Shown piece by piece: positions 1 to 12,297 of a stretch of DNA of 64,000 bases. The position numbers and the translations under genes are program-made. The stretch lies in assembly GCA_950295325.1 (NCBI GenBank), contig OX485807.1:46426796-46490795 (forward strand), in the 5' to 3' direction. Under the pieces are notes generated by a model that did no database searches, was not told the DNA's origin, and worked only from the letters and a program-made list of their open reading frames with translations. Origin of the DNA: Polytrichum commune (Eukaryota; Streptophyta; Polytrichopsida; Polytrichales; Polytrichaceae). Numbering within the stretch: position 1 is the stretch's first letter; the number at the start of each line of letters is the position of its first letter.

Positions 1-1241
1 AGGATAAAATTTATAATTTTGTTAGATCTACCATAGCATTGGAAATATGACCCTACATGATTATATGTAAAATAGGGTGGTGGATAATTCCTTCATTTAA
101 GTAATCAGTAGAAAAAAATTAGGGTCATAGACATAAGATCTCCCTAAAGTGTGTAGTAGGATCAGTATAATAATTATGGGTTTGACTACTTGGATGAAGA
201 AGTGTGTAGTATGAAGGGAAATGTTGTGGGATTTTTTGGAGGAAGACAAGGTGGAGTCGTTGGAGACTTTGAAGGTTGCCCCCCCCCTCATGCCATCATC
301 TAGTTTTAAATATTCGTCATCATTGATGCTAAACCTCTCACAATTTATTAATTAAAACCAAATGAATGACAATTTGAATGGTACGGAATATTTGTTTGCT
401 CACATAGTCGATTTGTATTGCTATAATATTCCGTCCACTATTTGGTTTGTACAATATATATTTATATATTTATATACATTTGTTTATTTAAATGTGTACC
501 AAAAACTAGTCCCTCTAAAAAATTAAAAATAAATATAAGATGTTAAATAATACGTCTAAGTATATATTTTATCTATAAATAGGGAGGGAAAAAATATTGA
601 GAAGTGCATAAATATCCCCCCATTAAATACCCCATTATCCCATGTGATTACAAAACATAAGGGGGTGTGATCGCCCCGAGCTTGCAATATCATGTTAACA
701 TCTGTTCTTTGTGATGACCAAGGATGACTTTAAATATAATGTAAACCCCTCCTCTACATAGTACCTTATATTGGATTATTAACACCACATAAGCTTGTGT
801 AGAGTGAAAACCTACCATGTTTTCCCAAAAGCATAAGACGAATTAAAGTAATTATGATGAATTGTGTCTAATAGTTTCATAATAATCCAAAATTCATTTT
901 TATAATTGTTTTCGTGTTAGACTAGCCATCAACCTACACTATGCATATAAGGTAGAGAGTGCTTAAACTAACACTTTAAGCTATTATGCAAATATATGGC
1001 TATGTGGTTGATATCTATATCTATATATATATATATGTGGGCTAAAAAAAGGTATAAAGAAAAGAAAAAGAAAAATTTGCCTAAATTAAAAATTTGATGA
1101 GTAATCAAAGTCAAAATCACTAGCTTCCTTAAACCAATCCCTAGGCCCTACGTATGGTGACCATGCATATGATGAGGACCACAACCTTTATTGCCTAGAA
1201 CCGACACAACATAGTTGGGTACTAGACCAAAGCTAGATCAG
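1..1241. other. AT-rich intergenic stretch, no gene seen
   Basis: No reading frame here resembles a known protein, and the only frames are short and stop-interrupted. It contains an uninterrupted C run near 281-289, a TA-rich stretch near 1014-1036 and generally AT-rich sequence. I see no terminal repeats or RNA gene. It is probably degenerate repeat or plain intergenic DNA. Confidence 0.5.
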
Positions 1242-1249
1242 AGCCCAAC

Positions 1250-2005
1250 CACGGGTAGGTCACTCTAAGGCATTTTTGTGCACCACGTGTGGCTGGGGGT
1301 TTTTTTGTTTTGGGGCTATTTACCTTCAGAGGCTGAATTAAAGCCTCCCTATAATTACTTAAATTTAAAAAATGGCCCATTTTTTGCACCCTTTCATTAC
1401 TTATATTGTCCAAGTCACTTTAATTTTTTGTACTCTATATTCTTTTTAAGTAATAAAAGCTAATCTACTTCCTAACGCAATTGATGAGTGTTGAAGGAAA
1501 ACATGAAAACAAAGAAGGGTGCAAATAATAATACCATTGCAAACAAAGTTATGAAGAAAACACATAGTGTTTGAGAAAACACTCCTCCGGTGAGTGTGTG
1601 AGCACTTTGTGATGAGAACGGACAAAAACGTGAAGCAAATTGAAACCCTAGCCATATGCAAATGGGCGTGGGGAAGACGATCCCAACGACGGCCCGTTCC
1701 CTTTTCATCCATTTTTGGACAAACGGAAATCCCAATTATCATCCATCCCCGTGAGTCCTAAACCCATTTATAGACCATACTAAACATACCTTCTAGGATC
1801 CTTATCTTCAGCCCCTGTATTAATTTTACAAAAAAATAATGACCCACGTTTTATGTCTATCTAACTTACTTATAATGGGATTGTCTACATTTAATGGCCC
1901 CTTCATTATTTGGAATTCCTTTATAATTTTTATTTCAAATGATTTTAATCCTCTCTATATTATGCCGCACGTCGTTTTTAAAATGCACTAAGTGACCCAC
2001 CCGTG
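1250..2005 (+). mobile_element. hAT-like MITE, copy 1 (longest, 756 bp)
   Basis: Both ends carry the same inverted repeat: CACGGGTAGGTCACT at the left and its near complement ending in ACCCGTG at the right. The 8 bases AGCCCAAC flank it on both sides (1242-1249 and 2006-2013). An 8-bp target duplication is the hallmark of the hAT superfamily. The interior shares long blocks with the copies at 5389 and 20176 but keeps a segment of about 260 bp that copy 2 lacks. It encodes no transposase, so it is non-autonomous. The short frames inside it are not protein-like. Confidence 0.85.
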
Positions 2006-2013
2006 AGCCCAAC

Positions 2014-4690
2014 TAGTAATGGTGCGCAACGCCACATGGCCACCGTCATGATCATATATGGTTAAGTTGCAAAATCGTCACCTTGGATCTTGGGTATTGT
2101 AGTTTAGAGTTTGGATAAGACAAAAACCCAAGAATACAATCAAGGATGATTTAAAAGATGATTCTTGTATCTTCTAGGTATCTCAAATTATAATAATTGT
2201 AAGTTTATTTAGATGGTTTAGGATTTGGATTGACAATTCATTCATTTAAAAATATATAAGGTGTGCAAAATCTCTCGATTTCAGTACATGCATTTGTGAC
2301 TATCACACACACCTTACTTTATTTATCCAAGCATGAGTCTGACAATAGGTTCATTTTAATTGGACCTTGTGCAATGCTCATTATAGCACATGCATCGACA
2401 ATAGTCTTGCATAAAGTATCTCATTTTAGTCTCATTACCAAAGCCAATGGCACTTTGGTAGAGTCAATTGTTTCATATCGATTAATCCATTTCAATGAAA
2501 CTTGAAATGATAATGCAGTACTCACCGGAGGGTGACAATGTTCTTTAGTCAATCCCTCTATCGTGAAGCAACTGTAAGGCTATTATCTTTTGTTGATGTT
2601 CAGCCGCTTCGTTCACACTTGTTCCAAACATCACTATAATCCCAAACACCATCATGATTAAAAGACAATAGACTTATTCGTCGGACTATCCTTCTTGGTT
2701 CTTAGGTGCAAATTATGATCTCTCCTTCCATATTTAATATTTCAACTCAACAAATGTAATCTTCAGTTCCTAGGATTTAGTTTATTTTTGTTTTAGAATT
2801 AACTAACCATTCAAATTAAATAAATCTCGTTAATGTAGAAAAATGACTAGTAACATCTAGTCATCATATATCAAAGTTCAAATTTTAGCTCTTAGGCAAT
2901 TAGTCCACTCAAAGTACCAAAACTTATCTTTCCATCCAAGTTTTTATTTTGTCTAGTTACCATTTCTCCTTAGCAGTCAATGGTCTTTCTAGTCTTATCC
3001 CTTCATTTTCCTGTCATTTCAAGGATTACGATATCTCAACCGTGCTTATCCTTTCAGCTGAGACTATGGCATGTTCAACTTCAACATTTTGTTAACAAGA
3101 CTTCATGTGTAGACTCAATTGGAATCTCTAGATACTACAATGACAATCTACTCTTCCTTTGATCAATTCCTATTCGTTCTTCTTATTCACTTGGAGACCA
3201 TTGTCTTTACAAATGGTTAACACATCCCCCTAATGATATACACAAACAATCAACAATTGATACTCGTGAGTTGTGGATAGTAATGGAGTTAAAATCTTCA
3301 CTTCATCATCCCAAGATCCTACATTATTCTTCCCATTTGATTTAGACCTTAAGTGGAAGGACATTCAATCTCAAAGTTATCTTAAACATAATTCATGATC
3401 ACGCCTTAACTTCACTCACCGCATTAATGAGGGACTTATCATACTAGCACAATCACACTAATAGTTAAGGATTCAATTATCCTATTGATCAACAATGCTT
3501 TAGACAACTCGCTTCATGATTTATTTATTTTTCGTGACTCTCACAAGATCACTCACACATCAAAAATTGAACCAATATAGTTGAACGCTCCAATCTAAGT
3601 AACACTTAGTTCATGGACTCTCATACTTCATCATCAACAATTTCCCTTGCAATCCCATGCAATTTTGGATACATACACACACATAGGGATCAAGAATGGT
3701 TCCACCCTAACTTAACTCATAATTTATGCTTTTAACCAATACAAAGCCCATGGTTTTACACAATATAGGTTTGCAACCTCTACCTTAGACCTTATTGAAT
3801 TTAGAAGTGAATGGATGTACAAAGCAATTCCAAAGCTATTGATTTCCAATGACGATCTTAACTCTTATACATAAGCACATACAAATCCAAGATCATCTTT
3901 ATAACCAAGTACAAAGGGATACTTTAGACATTAGTTTGTGACATCAATCCTTGTGACTAAATCATTGAAAATACTTCCAACAATCACAAGCTAGAACAAA
4001 TTCAATTTTATAGGGATCAATCACTGATCCTAATTTAAAGTTGCCAATAAAAAATCAACAAAGGGTCAATGCAAAGACAACAACAAAACCAACTCCCATA
4101 GAGTATTAACATGACACTTAATTCCTAGATTTATCAAATAAATTCGAAGTTTAAAGTCACAACTAAAATTTGATAATTGGATGGATAATGGACCGAAGAA
4201 TCTCTCCCCTTCCAATACTTATAAAATGATACAAACATTCACAATATGGGATAAACCTACTTGCAAAAGATCAATCCCTAATCCTATATTTATGTTATCA
4301 ACTCTCCAAGACTATTGCCAAAAAAAAACTCAGAAGTTCGAGATGACAACTTAGAATATTATTCTCTCCTTCTCTTGAAGAAGACAACCTCCTTATTCAA
4401 GCTAGCGCATGTCCTAATCTCTAAGGATGCACCTTCCCCAATTAGACCATAGTCCCTTCAAATCCTTCTTGTTTCCAATCTCCTTGACTATGGTATTCCT
4501 CATCACATGTCAATCAAACATCTAATGTAGACATGCCAATGACCACACAGGCATGATTCAAAACCTTCCCAACAAAAATCTTGTGAGATTGTAATATGTG
4601 AGATTGGGATTTACCTTGAAAAAACCACATTCAAAACTTTTTGACACAAAATTTTTTATCGCATGTTAAAGAGAGAGGGTTATAATTTTA
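2014..4690. other. Repeat-like intergenic DNA, unclassified
   Basis: The stretch is AT-rich and stop-dense on all frames, with no domain that I recognise on either strand. The texture is that of old, mutated repeat DNA, but I could not assign it to a family. No tRNA, terminal repeat or promoter signal was found. Confidence 0.4.
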
Positions 4691-4984
4691 TGTGATAACT
4701 AGTCTCAACCCTTCACCGCACAGTGTGTGGTATCTGTCTGGTATTTGTTCGGTAGCGTTCCCGGCACGTTCCCAATGCAAATTCTCATTGTTCCCACGAC
4801 GACATCGTTGGATGATACCCGTTCAAAGAGGATGTTTTCCGTTAGGTCGTCTCTCCAAGTGTGTCCGTTAGGTCGTCTCTCCCAGTGCAGGTTTGAGTCT
4901 GTGTGTGCTTGAGGCCAGCGGCGACACTCGCTTCTCCCACACCTTCGCAACCTCTACATGCTCTGTCTGAGTGCAGCCATAGCC

Positions 4985-5080
4985 ATGGAGCAAACCGACA
5001 AGGCCGTCAAGAGCCTGTGCAAGATTGGCACACAGATGAAGGAGCGCAACGTTGTGGAATGGTTCATTCCGCTTGTCAAG
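4985..5080 (+). pseudogene. PP2A scaffold subunit A exon fragment
   Basis: The translation MEQTDKAVKSLCKIGTQMKE followed by RNVVEWFIPLVK matches one HEAT repeat of the protein phosphatase 2A 65-kDa regulatory subunit A (plant form: EKAVESLCRIGSQM...HFIPLVK). The fragment ends exactly at a GT splice donor after the LVK codons, which is a real exon edge in plant PP2A-A genes. No other PP2A-A exon is recognisable nearby, and what follows at 5296 belongs to gyrase A instead. It therefore looks like a captured or stranded exon, not a working gene. Splicing it to the following gyrA exon would put the second exon in the wrong frame. The bases just upstream (4958-4984) may also derive from PP2A-A, but weakly. 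Confidence 0.75.
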
Positions 5081-5295
5081 GTCCGTCAGCAGGGGTTTTT
5101 GCTCGTCTTTCTGTGGCTTGTTTGTTTCGGCATTTTGATTAGGGTTTCTGTTCTTGAGAGATGAGTGCGGAAGGTTCGGTTCGGAGGAGAAAGTCGTGGT
5201 TTTTAGGGAGTTTTTAGGTTTTAGGTTGTTGATATGTGTTTAAGGGTTTTGATGTGATCTTAATTTTGGATCCATGGATCGTGATCATGTTGCAG

Positions 5296-7190
5296 CAATG
5301 CGCTATACAGAGTGCCGCCTTCAAGTAAGATATAGCGTCTCATTTCACATGGTGTTAATATTGCTTTTTGGTCTTTAGAAACTCCTCACACGCGTAGATC
5401 ACTCTAAGGCATTTTTGTGCACCACGTGCGGCTGGGGGTTTTTTGTTTTGGGGCTATTTACCTTCAAGGGCTGAATTAAAGCCTCCCTATAATTACTTAA
5501 ATTTCAAAAATGGCCCATTTGTTTGCACCCTTCCATTACTTATATTGTCCAAGTCACTGCAATTTTTTGTACTCTATGTTCCTTTTATGTAATTTTGGAC
5601 AGACGGAAATCCCAATTATCATCCATCCCCGTGAGTCCTAAACCCATTTACATATCATACTAAACATACCTTCTAGGATCCTTATCTTCAGCCCCTATAT
5701 TAATTTTACAAAAAAATAATGGCCCACGTTTTATGTCCATCTAACTTACTTATAATGGGATTGTCTACATTTAATGGCCCCTTCATCATTTGGAATTCCT
5801 TTATAATTTTTATTTCAAATGATTTGAATCCTCTCTATATTATGCCGCACGTCGTTTTTAAAATGCACTAAGTGATCTACTCGTGACTCCTCAGATATTA
5901 AAGGAGTCTGTTTGTGTGCATGAAGTTGGTGTCTGGAATCAAATTGTGACCATTTTTAGACTAGTGTAACTACTTCACTGTTTTTAAGGATATTTGTTAT
6001 TGAGGATATCACTCAAGTTTTTTTCTTTGGTTTAGAGGTGCTGACACTGCCGTTGGCAATAATCTCCTTCAGGCACTCTCTGAAGCCATGCTGCTAGCAG
6101 ACCTAGAACTTGACACGGTATGTGATGAGTCACTTCCAATGGTTTTTGAGAGTAGTCTTCTGCTTTTGTAGATCTGCTTGAACTGGAAATGTTTACAAGA
6201 TGTGTTGTTTGGTAGGCTGAGAACTTCTTGTCCTTCATAGCGTTTTGGTAATTTTTGCATAATTTTGTCAAGAGTCTAGTGTTCTTTTGGGGTTATAGCG
6301 CCCTTGAGCTGTAGTTTTTGATTTATATATTACATGACTTATATGTATCTACTATGTATAACAGGGTTCTGGTTTCTTAACAGCTCCTAGTATGTGTTAA
6401 GACATTGTAGTGTCATGTAGTTTAAACAAATATATTTATGACTTGAAAGAGGTCCTTTTAGGTGTCCTTTGTGAGTCTGGAGGAGCCTGGCATGATGTCT
6501 TCCTGACATCCAAGTTGATATGTTGTGAGCAGGTGGACTTCAGTCCTAATTTTGATGGTTCACAGGATGAACTTGTAGTCTTACCAGCCCGTCTACCAAA
6601 TGTTCTTCTCAACGGTGCTTCTGGAATTGCGGTCATCACTTCTATCTCAACTCCAATCTACATCTTGAAGTGACAATCTGTGTGATTTGTAATTGCTAAT
6701 TCTCTGATTATGAGTGTAGGCTTGGGTGAAGCTATTTTCAACTCTGTTTATCCCTGTTGTATCTCTTGTGTTTATGTTTGCATGTTGTTTCTGCAGAGAT
6801 TGTAGATAAGTACCCCTCTACTGGTTCATGTGTATGTGCTTCATTTAGGCTCTGTATGGATGGGGAAAACTTGTAGGTTGAGTTAGTGGAGAGTTCTTTC
6901 CTAGTTATTGCTAAAGCTTCAAAGTGGAGGTGAATCTATCATTATGACACTATATATGCCCACTTAGCACATCCAGGTCAGATTGTGCTTTTTATTACCC
7001 AGACCCGAAAAAAAACAATGTGGTGCAAAATTTTCTGAGATGGAACAATCTGGATATGTCTTATGTGTGGCAGGATTCTAGAGGCATATCGGACTGGGCA
7101 TGGACAATTGACATTCAAAGGCAAAGTCTCTATTGAGCAGTTGGACAAACGAAGTGCTTGTTCGTCTCTAATAATATCTGGACATACACA
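5296..7190 (+). pseudogene. DNA gyrase subunit A gene fragments
   Basis: Four separated exon pieces match the plant nuclear gene for organellar DNA gyrase subunit A. They are 5296-5334 (MRYTECRLQ), 6073-6117 (ALSEAMLLADLELDT), 6533-6631 ([20 protein letters not shown] then [13 protein letters not shown]), and from 7074 (ILEAYRTGHGQLTFKGKVSI). The first three keep AG/GT borders, are collinear and join in frame. The exon that should follow GASGIA (motif VGMATNIPPHN up to PDFPTGG) is missing from 6632-7060, and the last piece has no proper donor. The catalytic-tyrosine region and the C-terminal propeller are absent. This is a truncated, broken copy of one internal part of gyrA. A hAT-like MITE sits in its first intron. 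Confidence 0.75.
5389..5885 (+). mobile_element. hAT-like MITE, copy 2 (497 bp)
   Basis: It starts CACGCGTAGATCACT and ends AGTGATCTACTCGTG, flanked on both sides by ACTCCTCA (5381-5388 and 5886-5893), a perfect 8-bp target duplication. Compared with copy 1 in the same orientation, about 260 bp of the interior is deleted. It lies inside the intron between the first two gyrase A fragments, so it inserted after that exon block existed. Confidence 0.88.
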
Positions 7191-7317
7191 CATGTTATTC
7201 TCTAACAGGTCAGAGGCAAAAGATATACTCGGAGATGACTAGGTTCAAAGACAACGACGTATTGTCTAGCAACATGCAAATACGTATCAGCGTGCCGCCT
7301 GGGGCAAGGTGACCAGT

Positions 7318-7357
7318 CTGAAGCCTGAAGTAGCAGCCTGAAGTAGCAGCCTGAAGG
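7318..7357. repeat. Short 13-bp tandem repeat
   Basis: The motif AGCCTGAAGTAGC is repeated about three times in a row just upstream of the transposon remnant. It is too short to mean much, and may be slippage at an old element edge. Confidence 0.5.
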
Positions 7358-7415
7358 TATGTCAGTCAACTTTCTTCTCCATCTCCTTGATCCACCTCTT
7401 CACCATAGCATCAAC

Positions 7416-9743
7416 TCAAATGTTCTCTTTCTCTTTTTTGTTTTCTGCCCTTGCTTTCCTCTTTTCCTCAAGTGCTGCATCCTTTGCATTGTTAGCATCT
7501 TCTTTTTCTTTGTTCTCAGTTAGAAATCCTATATTTGTTATAAGCCTGCCATGAAAATAAAGGGCGTTGGTTCTCTTCCTAGATGTAGAAGTATGGAATT
7601 TAGGGATTGCTAGAATCTGTGATAGTGTCTGACCTTTGTTCCTCTTTGTGCTCTTTGATCTGTGTGTAGGAGCAGGAACATGAGGCTGATGGATTGGTGT
7701 AGAGATTGGAGAAATACCATGGGGGGAAGGAGCTACTAGTGGGACACTAGGCTGTTCATGTGGGATACTAGGTTGCACAGATGGAAGAAGACTAGGCTCT
7801 CTTGAGATTAGGTTTTCTTCTTCCATGTAGTCACAATATTATCCTTGGTAGTGGACAAAGATATCCTTGGTAAGATCAATTATTGCCACATCTCCTTGAG
7901 CTTCATCATTGTTGAAGCTACACACATAATATGATCACAATGAGATGACAATAAAAATCAGCTACATGTCTCAATAATACTTTTCACATTCCAAAATTAA
8001 CATAGAAAGGATTTGGTGTTATTAGCTGACCTTGAGATTTTGTACACCACATTTGTTGGTGAAATTCCTTGAGTCTCTAGGATGACAAGTTCTTCCTCAG
8101 CCAATGATAACTGTGACAATGATTGTGTTATATCTTGAGGATCCTCCTCAATAGGGACAGTTGTTATCAGCTATGCTGCAAAGGACCCAAGTCCTACATC
8201 AATCAATGGTGATTGAATCTGTGATAGTCCAGGCTGAAGTGGCTAGGTGGGGGGGGATCAACTTAAGGAAGCTGAGGAAAGAGGTTGGGTATAGGTGACA
8301 TAATGGGGGGGTTTCCAAGATGGGAGAAAAAGTTGGGCATGGGTAATTGCAGGTCTGGAGGTGCCACCTCATCTTCTGCTTCAGGTACCTTATTCCTCAC
8401 ATATACTTGATCTGCACCTAGCTTTAAGTCCATTGCTCTTTTGTCAATAGGGTATAAACATGTTGTAGAGAAACCAACCTTAATACTTTCTGGTTTTAGT
8501 GCCTTTGCAAGTGCTCTTGATGCCATTTCACCTAAGGTAGTCTTCATAGTTAATCCCTTTGCCCAATTGGGATCCTTCCTCATCTTCTCCATTTTCTCAT
8601 GTGCTAGGTTCAGTTTGATGGGATGGAAGATGGCTACATCAAGAGGCTGCAATTCATGAGTTGAATGGGCTGGAAGGGTAAGAATCTCTAAGCCAATTTC
8701 TAGCCCAAATAAGACAGCCTCTCTTGTCACATGGCTACAATGTCCGTCTAAAATTAGTAGGTTCTTGTTTTCTCTAGAGATTCCCCCTGGAACATTGTTT
8801 TAAAAATGTTGCAGCCAATCCAAGAAAATTTCAGATGTCATGTACCCATTCTCTTGCCATGACATTGCAGCATTGGGTTCACAATTCCTTATGTAATCAA
8901 TGATGGGCCTTGTTTTCTTCTTGAATATATACAGGTTGGGGATGGAGGACCCTGCTGCATTTACACAGGTCATAATGCTCATCCACTCTCTGTCATCAGC
9001 TATGGTATGTCTCACTGACTTGCTGCCTTTTTTGGCTACCACTTTGATTGAAGAGTTGCCCCCCCATGCACTCACTCCAGTCTCATCTGAGTTCCAGATG
9101 TGGTTGGGCTGAAAGTCATGTGCAGAGTATACCTGCTCAAGTAGGTTGTAGAAAAAGGTAGTTGATTCCCTATTTAGCCCTAGTGCTTTCTTCATTTCTA
9201 GACCATCTACACACCTTAAGGTAATACTTGGATGTCTCTTCTTAAATCCATCCCACCATTTTTGACCTAGAATACCATCTCTGAGTGGATGTTGCCTTGG
9301 TGCATTCTTTAGAATGGTTTGGATGGTGCATTTGAGCATGTTTAATGTCACACACACAAGGCCACCTTTTGCATAGAGAAGCACCATTCTACTAATGCTA
9401 GTTCTTCAACTTCAGTCAGGTATGTTTGATGTCCAATCTTCTTTGTAGATGTCTTGCCATTCTTCCAATCCTGTATGCTTGATGGGGGGATTCCATACAG
9501 CTCTGTAGCTTGTCTAATTGAGAGCCTTTTAAACCTCATTGCATCTAAAGCAAACCTCATGGACTCTTCTGACCAGGTGCCCCTTGTGCCATATGTCCTC
9601 TTTCTTACAGGTTTGCAAGGAGCAAGGTTCTCTCTAGGGTTTGGTGGAGCTAAATTTCCTTGAGGGCCACTTCTAACCTTCTTTGGGACTTGCACATTCG
9701 TCCTTAGCTGCTGCCAGGGGTGTTGAATGGGATGCCTAGCCAT
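7416..9743 (-). mobile_element. Decayed pogo/Tigger-type transposase gene
   Basis: This is a Tc1/mariner-superfamily transposase of the pogo/Tigger/Jerky (CENP-B-like) group. In order on the minus strand are a basic N-terminus with a psq-type helix-turn-helix (SIRQATELYGIPPSSIQDW), a second CENP-B-like helix block (GQKWWDGFKKRHPSITLR), and a DDE_1 catalytic domain. The catalytic domain shows WNSDETGV, NLLILDGHCSHV and ELQPLDVAIF, so three Asp residues are visible with 35 residues between the last two. A Pro-rich segment and a Lys/Glu-rich tail (7416-7826) close it. An intron probably splits the tail (donor near 7.98-8.04 kb, acceptor near 7.92 kb). The copy is dead: the frame shifts near 9360-9387, an in-frame TAA lies at 8800-8802, and the frame is lost again around a C run near 8250. 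I could not find the terminal inverted repeats. Confidence 0.85.
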
Positions 9744-9749
9744 CTAATA

Positions 9750-12297
9750 GTAGAAAAATTACATTAGTTCAAGATTAAGGGTTTGAGTGTGAAGTTCTTA
9801 GGGTTTTAGGAGTAGAATGAAAGAATGTGTGCAAACAATGGCAATGTTAAGGTTAGGATCACACCTTGCCGTTGAAGCATTGATGAAAATGCACTTTTGC
9901 CCTCAAGCTTGTGAAATCATGCACTGCTCCACAGGTTCAGTTGTGCAGCAACGCTCCCCGTGCCACCCCCCGCAACTCCTCACAGCTCAAGAGAAAAGAC
10001 ATTCTCCTCCCGCAGTCACGGTTTCACTCTGAAGTTCATCCGTTTAAAATTTTCATCCGATCAATTAAGCATTTGTCGTTCATTCAACATCGTAACGTTT
10101 AATGGATGTATTTCTTGATATGCTGCAAATTTTCATCCAATTATGAAATCCTCATCCAGTCTATTGAACGTGTTCCCAAAGAAATTTTCATGCGAGTGTT
10201 TTGTCCGGTTGTTGTCCGGTCCGTGGGCCGTGGGCCGTGACCGGTCATTGGCGTGCTTACCTTAGCTCTAATTGAACTCTTTTTACTTTACTTTTTACTT
10301 TCTTACTTTTACTTTTTTGTATCTTCCTTAAGTTTACCAAAAAATTCGCTCCACATAGCCCCCAAAAAATCTTGTTGCCAGCCTTGACAAATTATATTCT
10401 TAGTTGCTTGGAAATTGTATCAAGACATGCGACAACTTCCAAAACTCTTTTTTATGGTATTTTGGTTTCATCTTTTCAATGGCTCATTCCAAGTCTTCAT
10501 CTTGGACCACCAAGTCATAAGCATTCAAATGCTACCACTTCAAAAATATTTTAAGGGGTCCGGCTCTTGTATGAAGGAACTCATTAATCAAACACTTGTG
10601 AGCCCCTATCATAAATTGTGTAATGGCCATTGCCTCCACCATTCAAACACATCTAGTCGGTCTATATTGGAGTTTCAAAAAGAGGAGGAACTCATGGTAA
10701 ATCTCCGTAAATTTATTCACATCAAGAATCGCATTACATTGGCCACACCAATATGCGAGAGTATTACCAAAAAAAACACTGGCTCAAAAACAAATTGGGT
10801 CCAAATGATGGACATGAGTTTCAACAACCTTTGGTAAGTCAATTTACATTCAATCGTTGTTAACTTAAGGCATCAAATTAATAGGCAATTGTACTCAACA
10901 CTGGCCAAGGTAGCTTCATGATCCCACTAAATTACCTTGGGCAAGGACAAAAATTTGGATGGTTGGCAAATGTTGGAAGAGGATTATGGAACCATTGTCT
11001 AGAAGTCTTCTAGTAATGGATATATGCATGTATATCTTCCATTCTAGATAGTCCATACCCTTCCAACAACCAAGAGATAGCCAACTAAGTTGGCACTAGT
11101 TCCTTTCATGAGGAATCAAACATTTGCACATACTAACTCAAATATCTTAAGGTGAGGGGACTTTCCACCAAGGGAAAATCTACAATAGGATGAAAGATAG
11201 AAAAATGGGAGGAGGCAACTCCAACTATATTTGTCCATTAAGGCTAAGAAGGGGACGTTTTTGGACTGACATCTGTCGGGTATACCTCTCAAGTCTATTG
11301 ATTGTCTTGTCATACCAGAACATGTAATGAGCCCTTGTTAGATTCATGCTTGGGAAAATTGATAGTCTTGGGCCTTATTGGACAACATGGTAGAGAGGAA
11401 ATTATGGTGTTCCAATTGTTGGTAAATATTTTTTAAGTTACTTTTCCACCCTTGTAAATTTAAAAATGATTGACCACGAGATTGAGAAGAAATATGAGGA
11501 CTATTATCTTGCCAAGATACTACTCTTTTCTCAGTCCTAGTGGATAGATGATGATGAAACAACCACTGACTCTCTAAAGATAATTAATATAACAAGACAC
11601 AAGCTTCCATGTCCCCTATGACCATAAAAATTAAATGAGGGTTAGACAATTGGATATGTTAACGAGCCAAAATTTTAGCAATGTAGTTTTCTACACATAG
11701 CTTACTACTTTGCTACCAATCATTTTAAAATTGACTATGAATTATCTCCATATTCCTAAGTCAATCTCATTGTAAGAAAAAATAATCCCACTGGTACTCA
11801 TAGAGTTGAAAAAACTCTCGGGGAGCTGAACCTTTAGTTTCCCAATTTCACGAGGCGGTTAAGAAGTCTAAAAAAGGAGTGACCACATGTACATGATTAG
11901 AGATGGTTGAAGTAATAGAGGGTTGGTCCACAGTGCCCTCATGGCTAACCATAGCCTTTTGTTGCTCCATGCCCAATTGTTGTTGTCGAAGCTTATCCTT
12001 AAATTGAGTACTTTCTTATCGGGCATGGTGCAACTCCTCTTGACAAGTTTTAAAGTTGCTTTAATAATTGTGAAAAGACTTAGAGTTGGGCCTTTAAAAC
12101 TTGATTCTCTCTCCTTCAATTCCACTTGGCCCCTACTTGCCTCCAAAGCCCTCTTGTCCTCTTCAAATTCTGCAAAATTTTCCATCTTATCCTTCATTGA
12201 TTGACCCAATTCGTAAAGATTTTTTAGTGTTTGGTTCGGCAACTAATCAAAGCTAAATTATTTTACACATTAGCTTCTCCTACTTCTCGTTGGCAAT
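9750..12297. other. Unclassified repeat-like region with a coiled-coil remnant
   Basis: 9750-10260 is the untranslated flank of the transposon. From 10300 to 12240 the DNA looks like an old decayed coding repeat. On the minus strand around 11880-12200, pieces such as LYELGQSMKDKMENFAEFEE and, in another frame, HHAR and QQQLGMEQQKAM have heptad-like charged composition, as in a coiled coil. I cannot name a family. No intact frame exceeds 140 codons. Confidence 0.35.

Noticed and set aside
4958-5334. A PP2A-A/gyrase A fusion protein
   Set aside because: Splicing 4985-5080 to 5296-5334 places the gyrA exon out of its native frame, and downstream gyrA exons are missing, so no sensible fusion product results.
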